Virus record (IMG/VR): IMGVR_UViG_3300024999_000153
Location: 1-48,923 of that record
Origin: a virus
DNA: 48,923 bases
Strand: one strand, 5' to 3'
The notes beneath the pieces are model-generated. The model made no database searches and had not been told where the DNA came from. It was given only the letters and a program-made list of their open reading frames with translations. Each line of letters starts with the position of its first letter. Positions within the stretch are counted from its first letter, which is position 1. Made by a program: the position numbers and the translations under genes. This document shows, one piece after another, positions 1 to 7,440 of the stretch.

Positions 1-3
1 TAA

Positions 4-129
4 AAATAACTAGCTAACTAAGGAGAACTATAATGTATAGAATAGAATCTATCTTTCATCACCAAGGTTACAAGTGTGTAGTTATTTTTACAGATATTGG
101 TCATCGCTGTGGATATGTAGCAGTAGGCC
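4..129. repeat. terminal direct repeat, copy 1 (circular overlap)
   Basis: These 126 bases are identical to 48798..48923 at the other end of the window. The last gene's stop codon, the ribosome binding site and the first 97 bases of the first gene are all in the repeat. This is what a circular assembly (circularly permuted or covalently closed genome) looks like. A short physical terminal repeat cannot be excluded. Bases 1..3 do not match the other copy. Confidence 0.95.
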
Positions 130-572
130 CAGACCACCCTCTTTTCGGTATAGACTATAGTCAAGACTTGAAATCCAAAGAACTTCTTCAAGAAGTATCT
201 CATTCCACCCTAGGTAAACGTGGTATTATAGATGTCTTCTGTTGGAACGGTGAGGAAACTATACTTTCTCTAATAGTCAATGTTCACGGAGGTCTCACAT
301 ACTCTTCAAATAAACCTACTGGCAAATATCCCACTCTTCACATAAACGAGGAGTGGTACTTCGGCTTTGATTGTGCTCATTATGAAGATGGTAAGGATTT
401 TAATCTTGTAAAAAAGTACTTCTCCATCGAGATAGCAGAGTGTTTAAGAAGTTATTGGAACACTGGTTACCCAAGATCTTTAGAGTACGTCCAGAATGAA
501 TGTCGAAGTCTTGCAGAACAGCTTGAATGTATCAAAGATATTCTGCTTGAAACTAGAGGGCAATTAGCATAG
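33..572 (+). CDS. conserved phage hypothetical protein (179 aa)
   Basis: Clean ORF with AAGGAG at 20..25 and ATG at 33. It is soluble, with no signal or membrane segment. Recognisable stretches are a GYVAVGPDHPLFG block near residue 28, VHGGLTYSS in the middle and YFGFDCAHYEDG after it. That pattern (HP..G, HGGLTY, FGFD.AH.D) recurs in uncharacterised phage and plasmid proteins. The His/Asp-rich segment could suggest metal binding, but no known catalytic motif can be assigned. It follows the last gene of the circle (ending at 48811) in the same orientation and is probably in the same rightward transcript. Confidence 0.85.
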   Translation: MYRIESIFHHQGYKCVVIFTDIGHRCGYVAVGPDHPLFGIDYSQDLKSKELLQEVSHSTLGKRGIIDVFCWNGEETILSLIVNVHGGLTYSSNKPTGKYPTLHINEEWYFGFDCAHYEDGKDFNLVKKYFSIEIAECLRSYWNTGYPRSLEYVQNECRSLAEQLECIKDILLETRGQLA

Positions 573-593
573 TTACAACACCTAAGAACACTC

Positions 594-608
594 GCCCTCA
601 GTGAGGGC
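594..608 (+). other. leader hairpin before 621 gene
   Basis: GCCCTC, loop AGT, GAGGGC: a 6-bp perfect stem with a 3-base loop just upstream of the GGAG of the next gene. No T-run follows, so it is not an intrinsic terminator. Similar short hairpins sit before other genes (3385, 13452, 46131, 47333) and look like a recurrent 5'-UTR element. Confidence 0.6.
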
Positions 609-620
609 ATTGGAGAAACA

Positions 621-1154
621 ATGTCTGAAGAAAGAGAAGATTACGAATCACGTACTAACACTAAAGAGTATGCACCATTGTCTGAAGCATGCCCAGTAGA
701 TCTCCCACCATGTCCTGACACCTCACCTAAGGAAGACATTGCTACATTACATAATGTAACAAAGCAATCAATAAACAAGATGACTAAGTTATCTACCCTC
801 CGCTCTGCCTTAGCATCAGTGAGAGCATCTTTGACTGACTCCCTCTGCTGGGAAAGGCAGCTTGAGGCCGAACTAGTCGAAGCCAAAGCTGAGAGAAAGA
901 AATGGTCTGACCTCCAAACTCACATCATCATCAGGCAGGCAGAGCTCTCAGGTTTGGTCAGGAAGATTGGTCACCACGTATCTACCACTCAGCCGACTTA
1001 CACCCGTAGTTCTATGCCCAAGGCTGACCAAATGAAGGAGGTTCTCCAATCACTGAATAAGGACGAGAGGGCTGCCTTTATCGAGGAACTTCTCTCTTCA
1101 ATCACCTGTAAGTGTCAACCTTCTGAGCCGGTAGGACTACCAAAAGGACTATAA
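621..1154 (+). CDS. hypothetical coiled-coil protein (177 aa)
   Basis: ATG with GGAG eight bases upstream. The N-terminal ~50 residues are polar and low in structure. Residues ~50-115 form a charged, heptad-like helical region (repeated Leu/Ala with Glu/Lys/Arg), and a short acidic helix lies near the C-terminus (DERAAFIEELL). No catalytic motif was recognised. One copy of the 23-bp palindrome lies inside the reading frame, encoding part of ATLHNVTKQ. This could mean the element inserted into the gene, or that the N-terminal part is not translated as drawn. Confidence 0.75.
   Translation: MSEEREDYESRTNTKEYAPLSEACPVDLPPCPDTSPKEDIATLHNVTKQSINKMTKLSTLRSALASVRASLTDSLCWERQLEAELVEAKAERKKWSDLQTHIIIRQAELSGLVRKIGHHVSTTQPTYTRSSMPKADQMKEVLQSLNKDERAAFIEELLSSITCKCQPSEPVGLPKGL
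742..764. repeat. 23-bp palindrome copy 1 (inside a CDS)
   Basis: Left arm CTACATTACAT, centre A, right arm ATGTAACAAAG. Identical to copy 2 over the full element and its first flanking bases. One of only two copies that fall inside a predicted reading frame. Confidence 0.9.
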
Positions 1155-1156
1155 TC

Positions 1157-1426
1157 ATGTTAGATAATACCATCATTACGCATTCCTTTATAGCTAAGGA
1201 TCTTAGGAATCCCAACCGTACTATTGAGGCAGTAAGGTGGTCCAACTTTAATACCTCAATAAGAATCTCAACCTTCTGGAATGGGCCTGAATCTAAACCC
1301 TTCGTAACTGAAATGACTCTTACCCAAGAGGCCTTAGAACTCTTATCTAGGGCTCTTCACGATGCAGCTCACAACATGGAGAAGTATAAACTAACCTCTT
1401 CAGAAGAAGAGTCCTGCGATGAGTAA
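1157..1426 (+). CDS. hypothetical protein (89 aa)
   Basis: Starts two bases after the stop of the previous gene. Soluble; a beta-rich N-terminal half (SFIAKDLRNPNRTIEAVRW) is followed by an acidic helical C-terminus ending in EEESCDE. It is part of a tightly packed run of small early genes. No family recognised. Confidence 0.7.
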   Translation: MLDNTIITHSFIAKDLRNPNRTIEAVRWSNFNTSIRISTFWNGPESKPFVTEMTLTQEALELLSRALHDAAHNMEKYKLTSSEEESCDE

Positions 1427-1634
1427 ATATTATACTATCCAAAACAATAGAGTTTCTTTCCACTCTGCCCAAGTGAGAGATTCCACTCCTATACCTAGGA
1501 ATGCTACTCACTACAGCCTAGCATATCGCTATCCTAGCATAGTGGAGATAATGTGGCACTCTCAGACATGGTCCCGACTCACTCACCTCATCAAACCTAT
1601 ACCCATGGAGAAGATATGTACGAAGATACTTTAA
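1419..1634 (+). CDS. hypothetical small protein (71 aa)
   Basis: The start overlaps the previous stop (ATGAGTAA), suggesting coupled translation. Rich in Tyr, His and Ser. The last 19 bases overlap the next gene. No recognisable motif; real by packing and start position, function unknown. Confidence 0.55.
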   Translation: MSKYYTIQNNRVSFHSAQVRDSTPIPRNATHYSLAYRYPSIVEIMWHSQTWSRLTHLIKPIPMEKICTKIL

Positions 1635-1945
1635 TAGAACTAATAGAAGATAATATAAGTGTTATAGGAAGAGTAGTTAGTTACGAACCTGAGATAGGAC
1701 TTACCATAGTAAATTCAGAAGACTCAGAAGACTATTTAGTATGCCTAATTGGTCCTAAATCTCCTATAGCATTAAAGAATGAGAAGGGAGATTACACTGA
1801 GGAAGAAGCTAAGAACTTTAAACTAATAACATCCCGTATAGTACGTTGTATAGAAATGGGATTACCTTTACTTTATGGGGAGATAACTGATGGAGTCTCT
1901 TGTGGAGACGATCCCTCAGCAGAAGGCTGCCCCTTTAATCAATAG
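1616..1945 (+). CDS. hypothetical acidic protein (109 aa)
   Basis: The frame is open from 1553, but ATG 1616 has GGAG seven bases upstream and is the likely start. The protein begins MYEDTLIELIEDN and is strongly acidic, with a central beta-rich part (GRVVSYEPEIGLTIV), and ends with two Cys (SCGDD..EGC). Third base positions are AT-rich compared with the nuclease and polymerase genes. Unknown function. Confidence 0.7.
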   Translation: MYEDTLIELIEDNISVIGRVVSYEPEIGLTIVNSEDSEDYLVCLIGPKSPIALKNEKGDYTEEEAKNFKLITSRIVRCIEMGLPLLYGEITDGVSCGDDPSAEGCPFNQ

Positions 1946-2000
1946 GACTACATATGACCTTACTATTCCTATACGCAACTCTTACCCACGGAGATCTACT

Positions 2001-2243
2001 ATGCCTATTTATCACTTTGTAGCCAAGGTCCCTCTTACTGCTCACACCACAGTAGAGGCTAACTCTCTTGAGGAGGCTACTGAGATAGCCAGCTCAGAAG
2101 ATAGACCAGTATTGTACGAAGAAGACGATAATGATAATGATGACCGTGATCCCTGGATTCTCACCTCAGCGTGGGTAATCCGAGAGGTGGACGAAGGTCC
2201 TCAAGACATACGTCTGAGAACAGTAAATCCTATCACGACGTAA
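2001..2243 (+). CDS. small phage protein with acidic centre (80 aa)
   Basis: Start chosen at ATG 2001 (GGAG at 1990..1993); the open frame reaches back to 1890 but lacks a ribosome binding site. The pattern PIYHFVAKVPLTAHTTVEANSLEEA resembles small phage proteins of the type 'YxF.A.V......VEA.S.EEA'. An Asp/Asn-rich acidic stretch follows near residue 40. Last gene before the strong promoter at 2271. Confidence 0.7.
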   Translation: MPIYHFVAKVPLTAHTTVEANSLEEATEIASSEDRPVLYEEDDNDNDDRDPWILTSAWVIREVDEGPQDIRLRTVNPITT

Positions 2244-2270
2244 GTCGTAAATAAATAATTTCATTAGTTG

Positions 2271-2298
2271 TTGACATGGCCCACCAGCATGGTATAAT
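2271..2298 (+). promoter_or_regulatory. consensus sigma70 promoter with extended -10
   Basis: -35 TTGACA (2271..2276), 16-bp spacer, -10 TATAAT (2293..2298) preceded by TGG (extended -10). Both hexamers are perfect consensus. It drives the 2388 gene through an ~85-base leader that contains a TCACCA/TGGTGA hairpin (2335..2349). A full terminator follows that gene, so this is a strong, possibly monocistronic unit. Confidence 0.9.
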
Positions 2299-2387
2299 GG
2301 CCATTCATTCGGAGCACATCGTGCCCATTAACATTCACCATTCTGGTGATAAGCGTAGTACAAATAACATCAACTGGAGGTAACATC

Positions 2388-2783
2388 ATGGCTATGGAAG
2401 CAATCTCAGCAAGATATCAGGTAAAAGATGAGAACGGCAATGCTGTCCTGGACGGCGAGGGTAAGGCAGTGTGGCAGGAGTGTCAGGTGGACTATGACCT
2501 GGGAGATTCCATCGAAGCTGCCTCCGAGAAGTTTGGCTCTGACGTAGTCTTCTCTCAGTTCAAGGCCAACGCTCGTGTCGTAATCCAAGGGATCATTCGG
2601 GCCAAACTGAAGGCCGGCCTCTCTGCCGAAAAAATCCAGGAATTCATCTCCACTTACGTCCTCGGTGTGGCCGTCGAAAAGACTCAGGTAGACCCGGTGC
2701 AGGCAGTCAAGGCTGCCTTCGCTACTTGGACTCCCGAGAAGCAGAAGGAATACTTGAGGGAACTCGGCGTAGCCGTAGACTAA
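2388..2783 (+). CDS. highly expressed early phage protein (131 aa)
   Basis: ATG 2388 has a GGAGG seven bases upstream; an in-frame upstream start at 2346 has none. The coding sequence is noticeably GC-richer than its neighbours and uses well-translated codons. Together with the perfect promoter and its own terminator this points to high expression. Predicted soluble alpha/beta: a beta-rich start (YQVKDENGNAVLDGEGKAVW), a helical body and a C-terminal WTPEKQKEYLREL. The segment DYDLGDSIEAASEKFG..VVFSQF resembles an uncharacterised phage family. It could be a DNA-binding or host-takeover protein, but the sequence does not show which. Confidence 0.85.
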   Translation: MAMEAISARYQVKDENGNAVLDGEGKAVWQECQVDYDLGDSIEAASEKFGSDVVFSQFKANARVVIQGIIRAKLKAGLSAEKIQEFISTYVLGVAVEKTQVDPVQAVKAAFATWTPEKQKEYLRELGVAVD

Positions 2784-2813
2784 TCACCTTTAACATTAAC
2801 CTTGGAGTAATTG

Positions 2814-2851
2814 ATCCTCATCCTTGCATCCCGCAGGGATGGGGATTTTTC
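2814..2851 (+). terminator. intrinsic terminator
   Basis: ATCCTCATCC (2814..2823) pairs with GGATGGGGAT (2837..2846), a 10-bp stem with one T-G pair, followed by TTTTT. An inner alternative stem CATCCC/GGGATG also exists. It directly follows the strongly promoted gene. Confidence 0.85.
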
Positions 2852-2898
2852 TCCACCAGTTTGCCACAAATTAATATCAACCATCTTAGGAGACCTTT

Positions 2899-3132
2899 AT
2901 GCCTGAACTTAAATCATTATACTTCGCCCCTGATGGAACTTGGTTCTCCACACGTAAGGAGTGTGATGAATATGAATTAAAGAAAGAGATTTGTGACTTT
3001 ATTTGGGATAATCTTAATTGTTCATCTACCAGACAAGAGATAGAATGGTTTGTATCAATCATACTTACTCGCTACAATCTCGAACAGTGTTACGACTGGA
3101 AAGCCCCCACTAATGAAGAACCCGAAATCTAA
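2899..3132 (+). CDS. hypothetical protein (77 aa)
   Basis: AGGAG six bases before ATG. Starts with LYFAPDGTWFSTRKECDEYE, a pattern seen in small uncharacterised phage proteins (aromatic, PDGT, ECxxYE). No membrane segment. Unknown function. Confidence 0.75.
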   Translation: MPELKSLYFAPDGTWFSTRKECDEYELKKEICDFIWDNLNCSSTRQEIEWFVSIILTRYNLEQCYDWKAPTNEEPEI

Positions 3133-3171
3133 ATAACACACCTTGGCTCCTTAGGGCCACTGGAGTCCACT

Positions 3172-3360
3172 ATGAAAACTTTAGACAATACTCTCCGCCC
3201 TAAATGTCCAAAGTGTAATGAATACTTAAAACTAGTCCAGTTAAATGGCTACAGATTTACTTCTTATTACTGGTACTGTATTTGTCTAATTGATCATGAA
3301 GTTATGATTGACTCTGAAGAATTAGTTCAAGACATTACTGAATATCCCGAAGATAATTAA
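3172..3360 (+). CDS. small zinc-ribbon-like protein (62 aa)
   Basis: GGAG precedes ATG 3172. CPKC near residue 12 and a WYCIC stretch near residue 36 give four Cys in a zinc-ribbon arrangement; the C-terminus is acidic. Codons are AT-rich. It belongs to a set of at least eight small Cys-pair proteins in this genome. Partner or nucleic-acid target unknown. Confidence 0.7.
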   Translation: MKTLDNTLRPKCPKCNEYLKLVQLNGYRFTSYYWYCICLIDHEVMIDSEELVQDITEYPEDN

Positions 3361-3384
3361 CTAGAACTCTAAATGACATACCTT

Positions 3385-3397
3385 AGGACTTAGTCCT
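3385..3397 (+). other. leader hairpin before 3411 gene
   Basis: AGGAC/GTCCT (or AGGACT/AGTCCT with a one-base centre) directly upstream of the GGAG of the 3411 gene. The same layout (taa, AACA/ACATACCTT, hairpin, TGGAG) occurs before the 621 and 3172 genes with unrelated stem sequences, so structure rather than sequence seems conserved. Confidence 0.5.
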
Positions 3398-3410
3398 ATT
3401 GGAGCCCACT

Positions 3411-3767
3411 ATGATAACCAATCTCGAATTCCTTTCCGAAATTACCAACGCCCTCCGTGATGCCCCACCTTCTCATGGCATCCTGGGCATTTACTTGTTT
3501 AATGACCACCCGCAGGTTCACATGACTGAAGGCTCCTTCCTCCAACTCTTCCCCACCTACAAAGAGGAAAAGTGGGACGCCGGCACCTTCTCTACCAAAC
3601 TCGTGGCTACTATCAACGGAGCTGAGGTATTCTGCCTGACTAACATCATTCAGATCGAGGGTGAATTGAAAGAATGTAAGTGTGATATGCGTACCAAATT
3701 AGTCGGTGACGGATGCTCAGTATGCAATCCTGACTACTGGAAAGATATGATGAAGGAGGATCACTAA
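3411..3767 (+). CDS. hypothetical protein with C-terminal Cys cluster (118 aa)
   Basis: ATG 3411 with GGAG at 3401..3404. Body resembles a phage alpha/beta protein (ILGIYLFNDHPQVHMTEGSFLQLFP...). The C-terminus carries CKCDMRTKLVGDGCSVC, four Cys that could bind zinc. The next gene starts on its stop codon (TAATG). Function unknown. Confidence 0.75.
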   Translation: MITNLEFLSEITNALRDAPPSHGILGIYLFNDHPQVHMTEGSFLQLFPTYKEEKWDAGTFSTKLVATINGAEVFCLTNIIQIEGELKECKCDMRTKLVGDGCSVCNPDYWKDMMKEDH

Positions 3768-4030
3768 TGTTAAACACCACTAAAGATTTCGATAAGATGT
3801 ATAAATGTAAGGATCTACTTCCAGATCCCGGGCCTGAAGTAGTTAAAGGAATTCTTGATGATTACTTAGTACTTCTGGCATCTCATCAAAGACTTCTAGG
3901 CATAATGGCTCATGTAATAATAGCATTATATGAATCAGATAAAGCAACTGATTACCAACATTGGGTAGTAGGAAATGCTGAGAAGGTTCTTGCTAAAGCT
4001 AATGAGTTAGGAGATAAATCCTATGTCTAA
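3767..4030 (+). CDS. hypothetical helical protein (87 aa)
   Basis: TAATG overlap with the preceding gene and an AAGGAGGA just upstream: coupled translation. Mostly helical, with a hydrophobic run in the middle (LVLLASHQRLLGIMAHVIIAL) that is too amphipathic to be a confident membrane segment. Overlaps the ligase start by 8 bases. Unknown function. Confidence 0.75.
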   Translation: MLNTTKDFDKMYKCKDLLPDPGPEVVKGILDDYLVLLASHQRLLGIMAHVIIALYESDKATDYQHWVVGNAEKVLAKANELGDKSYV

Positions 4031-4889
4031 TCAACGCTCAGGAATTCAGTTAGCCTATCCCTTCGAAGAACGTCGCCTACTCAATCAAGGTCGCTTCTCC
4101 CTTCGATGGTCCCCTCCTTACATCCTTCAGCCCAAGCTGAATGGTGAGCGGTGCCGTCTTATTCACGAAGGAGATAGATGCCTCCTCCTTTCTTCTACCG
4201 AGGAGATCATCTCCAGCGTGCCTCACATCAATGAGGCTGGACTCCTCCTTCCCCAGGGTGAGTTCGATGGTGAACTCTATGTCCACGGGTGGACCTGGGC
4301 TGAAATTCACAGTGTGGTATCTACTACCTCCACAATGCACCCTAATTATGGAGCTATGCAACTTCACCTATTTGACATAATCACAGAGGGTTCTCAGATC
4401 TCCCGTCTAATCCAGTTGAATCAACGCTTCAGACTCAACGGACTGTCTCCATGCCTTCAACTGGTCGCCCCACATATGGCCAACACCTTGGAAGAAGTTT
4501 ATCAAATTTATGAGAAGTTCATTGGCCTTGGCTACGAAGGTTTCATCATTAGACATGTAGATGCCATTTACCTCCGCCGGCGAAGTCCTGCAATGATGAA
4601 ATTCAAACCTAAGGCTTTCGATCAGTATCTTATAACTGGAGTATATGAGGCCATATCTCAGAGCGGAACTCCTAAAGGTTTAGCTGGTGGGTTCAACTGT
4701 ATCGACGACATGGGTACTACCTTCTCCGTAGGTGCTGGTAAACTCTCTCATGATGAACGTAGAGAAGTATGGTACAGATGGCAAGAATGCCCAGAGACTT
4801 TGGCAGGATCTTATCTTGAGGTAGAGTACCAAACCATGTCTGATAAGAAACGAGTTCCCCTGTTCTCCAGAGCTGTGAGGATAATATGA
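4023..4889 (+). CDS. ATP-dependent DNA ligase (288 aa)
   Basis: Seals nicks in phage DNA by lysine adenylation. Motif I is KLNGER with the catalytic Lys at residue 38. EFDGELY near residues 80-86 is motif III, YEGFIIR near 171 is motif IV and MMKFKPK near 191-197 is motif V. The C-terminal ~90 residues fit an OB-fold. At 288 aa it is a minimal phage ligase without an N-terminal DNA-binding domain. The start overlaps the previous gene by 8 bases. It probably acts with the polymerase and the recombination genes downstream. Confidence 0.93.
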   Translation: MSNQRSGIQLAYPFEERRLLNQGRFSLRWSPPYILQPKLNGERCRLIHEGDRCLLLSSTEEIISSVPHINEAGLLLPQGEFDGELYVHGWTWAEIHSVVSTTSTMHPNYGAMQLHLFDIITEGSQISRLIQLNQRFRLNGLSPCLQLVAPHMANTLEEVYQIYEKFIGLGYEGFIIRHVDAIYLRRRSPAMMKFKPKAFDQYLITGVYEAISQSGTPKGLAGGFNCIDDMGTTFSVGAGKLSHDERREVWYRWQECPETLAGSYLEVEYQTMSDKKRVPLFSRAVRII

Positions 4890-5077
4890 ATACTACAGAT
4901 AAAGAATCTGCGGATTTTAATCTCAAATGGGAACGTTTAGGACTTACTACCTATCGTCTTCGCGTCTATGGAGGCTGGATGGTGACTACAAATAGTACAC
5001 AGAATAACTGTGTTGCAGAATCTTCCATTTTCATTCCAGATCCTCTCCATTTCTGGACCGTCGATAACGATGAATAA
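4886..5077 (+). CDS. hypothetical protein (63 aa)
   Basis: ATGA overlap with the ligase stop. Starts MNTTDKESADFNLKWERLGLTTYRLRV; beta-rich, polar, one Cys. No recognisable family. Followed by a 23-bp palindrome. Confidence 0.65.
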   Translation: MNTTDKESADFNLKWERLGLTTYRLRVYGGWMVTTNSTQNNCVAESSIFIPDPLHFWTVDNDE

Positions 5078-5081
5078 TTTG

Positions 5082-5104
5082 CTACATTACATAATGTAAC
5101 AAAG
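5082..5104. repeat. 23-bp palindrome copy 2
   Basis: CTACATTACAT, A, ATGTAACAAAG; identical to copy 1. It lies between the 4886 gene and the AAGGA of the 5121 gene, in the 5' leader of the latter. Confidence 0.95.
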
Positions 5105-5120
5105 CAACCAAGGAACCCTT

Positions 5121-5357
5121 ATGAATCGAACTATAACAATTGAGATCCATCCCACACCTGAAGAATTGGCAGAAATTTTCTGCGATATGGTATCTGCAGA
5201 CCAGGCAAGATTCTTCAACACCATCCATGAAATTTCTTCTAAATGGTCTGCACCTTTCTGCTTTCAGTTACAAGCCATTACTGATGATAAAGAACTATCT
5301 GACAATGGTAGATACATAATGAAAGAAATTGGTGAATATTCTTCCAAGAGTGTATAG
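5121..5357 (+). CDS. conserved phage hypothetical protein (78 aa)
   Basis: AAGGA upstream of ATG. The segment TPEELAEIFCDMVSADQARFFNTI is characteristic of a small phage-conserved family found in early or replication regions. All-helical with an acidic surface. Function not known. Confidence 0.8.
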   Translation: MNRTITIEIHPTPEELAEIFCDMVSADQARFFNTIHEISSKWSAPFCFQLQAITDDKELSDNGRYIMKEIGEYSSKSV

Positions 5358-5365
5358 GAATCCTT

Positions 5366-5719
5366 ATGACCATTTCTACAAAAGTATACGTGCCAAATCG
5401 TTCCTATCATGACTTTTCAGAAGCCACACGCTTCGGGGAGTTGATCTATCTTACCGCGGGCAAGATCAGTATCCTCTCCATCGGGCGAATGTACCGGACC
5501 TTCATGCCAGTAATCCAAGACTCCTCCAAAGAGGACTACATCCTTGTGAGTGGCCCCTCAGTTATGACCTCGATCTTATGCTCCATGTTCTCAATCCGCC
5601 ATGGTGTACTCAACCTCCTCATCTATCAAATCGGTGGAGACAACAAGGGCCATTACAAACAAAGGAGGATTTCTTTTGAAGAACTCTCTCAAGAAGCAGC
5701 CCTCATTAGCGAAGAGTAG
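5366..5719 (+). CDS. conserved phage hypothetical protein (117 aa)
   Basis: AGGA before ATG 5366. The start VYVPNRSYHDFSEATRFGELIYLT, a central DYILVSGPSVM and HGVLNLLIYQ match a phage-conserved alpha/beta family whose function is unknown to me. No catalytic residues can be named. The next gene begins inside its 3' end. Confidence 0.8.
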   Translation: MTISTKVYVPNRSYHDFSEATRFGELIYLTAGKISILSIGRMYRTFMPVIQDSSKEDYILVSGPSVMTSILCSMFSIRHGVLNLLIYQIGGDNKGHYKQRRISFEELSQEAALISEE

Positions 5720-5915
5720 GGCTTGGACTAAATTCCTCATCCGTGGAGTTGAGGCCTCCCTTACTAACCTCACTCGTAGGGATTGTATATCCCCTTCTGA
5801 GAAGTACAACTTAGATATGGCCTTAGCCACTGTTCGTCGCATCACTAATACCTGGGCCCTAACCAAGGAACTTCAACAATTGGAGAAGAGTTATGATACG
5901 AGAAAATCCCAATGA
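5676..5915 (+). CDS. hypothetical basic protein, TTG start (79 aa)
   Basis: The open frame goes back to 5601, but a strong AAAGGAGG (5661..5668) sits seven bases before TTG 5676 and fixes the start there. Overlaps the upstream gene by 44 bases. N-terminus basic (KNSLKKQPSLAKSR), body helical. The TTG start after a near-perfect ribosome binding site may lower or tune translation. Unknown function. Confidence 0.75.
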   Translation: MKNSLKKQPSLAKSRAWTKFLIRGVEASLTNLTRRDCISPSEKYNLDMALATVRRITNTWALTKELQQLEKSYDTRKSQ

Positions 5916-6084
5916 TCCAAAATCAGATGTATTACTATCTGCTGAAGAATACGAAGAACTTCTTGATAAGATAGATCTTCTAGAGGCTCTTCAAGAAGGT
6001 GGTGTAGATAACTGGAAAGGCTTTGAATACGCTATAGATATCTACTATGTAAAAGGACCTAAACGTAGGAGGGAATCTAAATGA
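5893..6084 (+). CDS. hypothetical acidic protein (63 aa)
   Basis: GGAG eight bases before ATG; overlaps the previous gene by 23 bases. Acidic helical body (LSAEEYEELLDKIDLLEALQEG) and a very basic tail (KGPKRRRESK). The LSAEEYEELL phrase resembles the dimerising helix of antitoxins and regulators, but it is too little to assign. Unknown. Confidence 0.65.
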   Translation: MIRENPNDPKSDVLLSAEEYEELLDKIDLLEALQEGGVDNWKGFEYAIDIYYVKGPKRRRESK

Positions 6085-6266
6085 CAACCAAACAATATAA
6101 GAAAGTCTTAGCTATGCATCGAGAGGGAATCTCCATCGAGATCTGCCTTGCTTCAATCATTGAGATGGACTCTGGCCTTCATGCAGTTACTATAGCCCAA
6201 GATGTGTTGCGCTTCATAGATGGCATCGCCTACATATCTCCCTTCACTAATGAGGCCAAATCGTGA
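6081..6266 (+). CDS. hypothetical protein (61 aa)
   Basis: ATGA overlap with the previous gene and AGGAGG upstream. Predicted helical; no motif. Overlaps the next gene by GTGA. Confidence 0.65.
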   Translation: MTTKQYKKVLAMHREGISIEICLASIIEMDSGLHAVTIAQDVLRFIDGIAYISPFTNEAKS

Positions 6267-6481
6267 TATCTATATCTAGAGACGAGTTAAATATAAGAGT
6301 TGTAGAAGATTTATCCAAGCTTATAAGATACCATCTAACAAATGCTGCGTATGAACAATACACTCCATCAAATGATCCTGACAAAATGGATTCTACCATA
6401 GCAGATGGGAAGCATAAAGCTGCAGAGCTTCGTAGAATTCGGGAAGAATTTGAAACTATAACCACAGGTATCCTACCATGA
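6263..6481 (+). CDS. hypothetical protein, GTG start (72 aa)
   Basis: GTG start overlapping the stop of the gene before (GTGA) and ending in the ATGA start of the nuclease gene: translationally coupled on both sides. Helical and acidic, AT-rich codons. Unknown function. Confidence 0.6.
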   Translation: MISISRDELNIRVVEDLSKLIRYHLTNAAYEQYTPSNDPDKMDSTIADGKHKAAELRRIREEFETITTGILP

Positions 6482-7431
6482 CCCTTCCTATCCCTTACCA
6501 TTCCTCTCAGGATGTACTGGACTCTACCAAGGTCCAAGCCTACCAATCTTGTCCAAGACTCTTCTTTTATGAGTACATGCTCGGTTGGAGATCAGCACGC
6601 CCGAACAATCATCTCCACTTTGGCAAAGCAGTACACATCGCCCTAGAACATATCATCCTCCATGGTTATCGTGTCGAGGCTGTGATGGAGGCTCTGGAGA
6701 TGTTCAACCAGGAGTACCGAGCCTTCTTCCCTGAGGAAACTGATGTCATATATTCTCCAAAGACCCCGACTCGCTTCTTCGACATGCTCATTCAGTATCT
6801 TAAGACCTACCCGGATGATCTCCAACGGTATGAGGTCTACAAGACTGAGTTCGGAGGTACTGTCTCACTGTCCGAGAAGCACAAGCTGGCCTTCAAGATG
6901 GACACCGTACTCATAGATCGTGAAACAGGTCTCTACTGCTCCTTAGAGCATAAAACCAAAGGTGCCAATTACATTGGTGATGGCTACTACTACGAACATA
7001 TGATGGGGATTCAGGTCGGGACATATACCCACGTATTAAATTGTATGGTGCCACCCTCTAAGGTAAGTGGTGTCATTATCAACTGTCTTTGTATGAAGAA
7101 AACTAAGAAACCCGAATACATTCTCCAGAGATTCCCAATCCTTCTAAGCAATATCCAAATGTACAAGTGGCTGGAGAACACTAAAGCCTGGATGGATAAG
7201 ATCTACCGAGATGTGGAAGAACTTGAAGCCTCGTCACCTAGTGACGATATTATGAAATGTTTCGTAATGAACGGTCGCAGCTGCACGAACTGGGGCCGTA
7301 CCTGTATCTACCTCGATATGTGCACCAGTCATGCAAATCCTCTCCAGCACATCGAAAGGATGCCCACTGACTTTGAGGTAAGTTTCTGGAATCCTCTCGA
7401 TGAAAATTTGAGAGAAGTTTTATCTTTATAG
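6478..7431 (+). CDS. RecB/Cas4-like PD-(D/E)XK exonuclease with predicted Fe-S cluster (317 aa)
   Basis: Nuclease of the PD-(D/E)XK superfamily. FGKAVHIALE (about residue 48) is the RecB-family N-terminal motif. MDTV (Asp ~142) and LEHKTK (Glu ~157, Lys ~159) form the active site, and a QVGTYTH segment follows as the QxxxY-type motif. Cys25 (QSCPR) plus a C-terminal trio (about 269, 276, 282) match the four-Cys 4Fe-4S arrangement of Cas4 and AddB. It precedes a RecA-like ATPase and an SSB-like protein, so a role in phage recombination or DNA end processing is likely. No CRISPR genes are nearby. Confidence 0.88.
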   Translation: MTLPIPYHSSQDVLDSTKVQAYQSCPRLFFYEYMLGWRSARPNNHLHFGKAVHIALEHIILHGYRVEAVMEALEMFNQEYRAFFPEETDVIYSPKTPTRFFDMLIQYLKTYPDDLQRYEVYKTEFGGTVSLSEKHKLAFKMDTVLIDRETGLYCSLEHKTKGANYIGDGYYYEHMMGIQVGTYTHVLNCMVPPSKVSGVIINCLCMKKTKKPEYILQRFPILLSNIQMYKWLENTKAWMDKIYRDVEELEASSPSDDIMKCFVMNGRSCTNWGRTCIYLDMCTSHANPLQHIERMPTDFEVSFWNPLDENLREVLSL

Positions 7432-7440
7432 AAGAATATT

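Noticed and set aside
1953-2021. 22-codon hydrophobic ORF (MTLLFLYATLTHGDLL...)
   Set aside because: Only a weak AGGA before it and it overlaps the start of the 2001 gene; could be chance.
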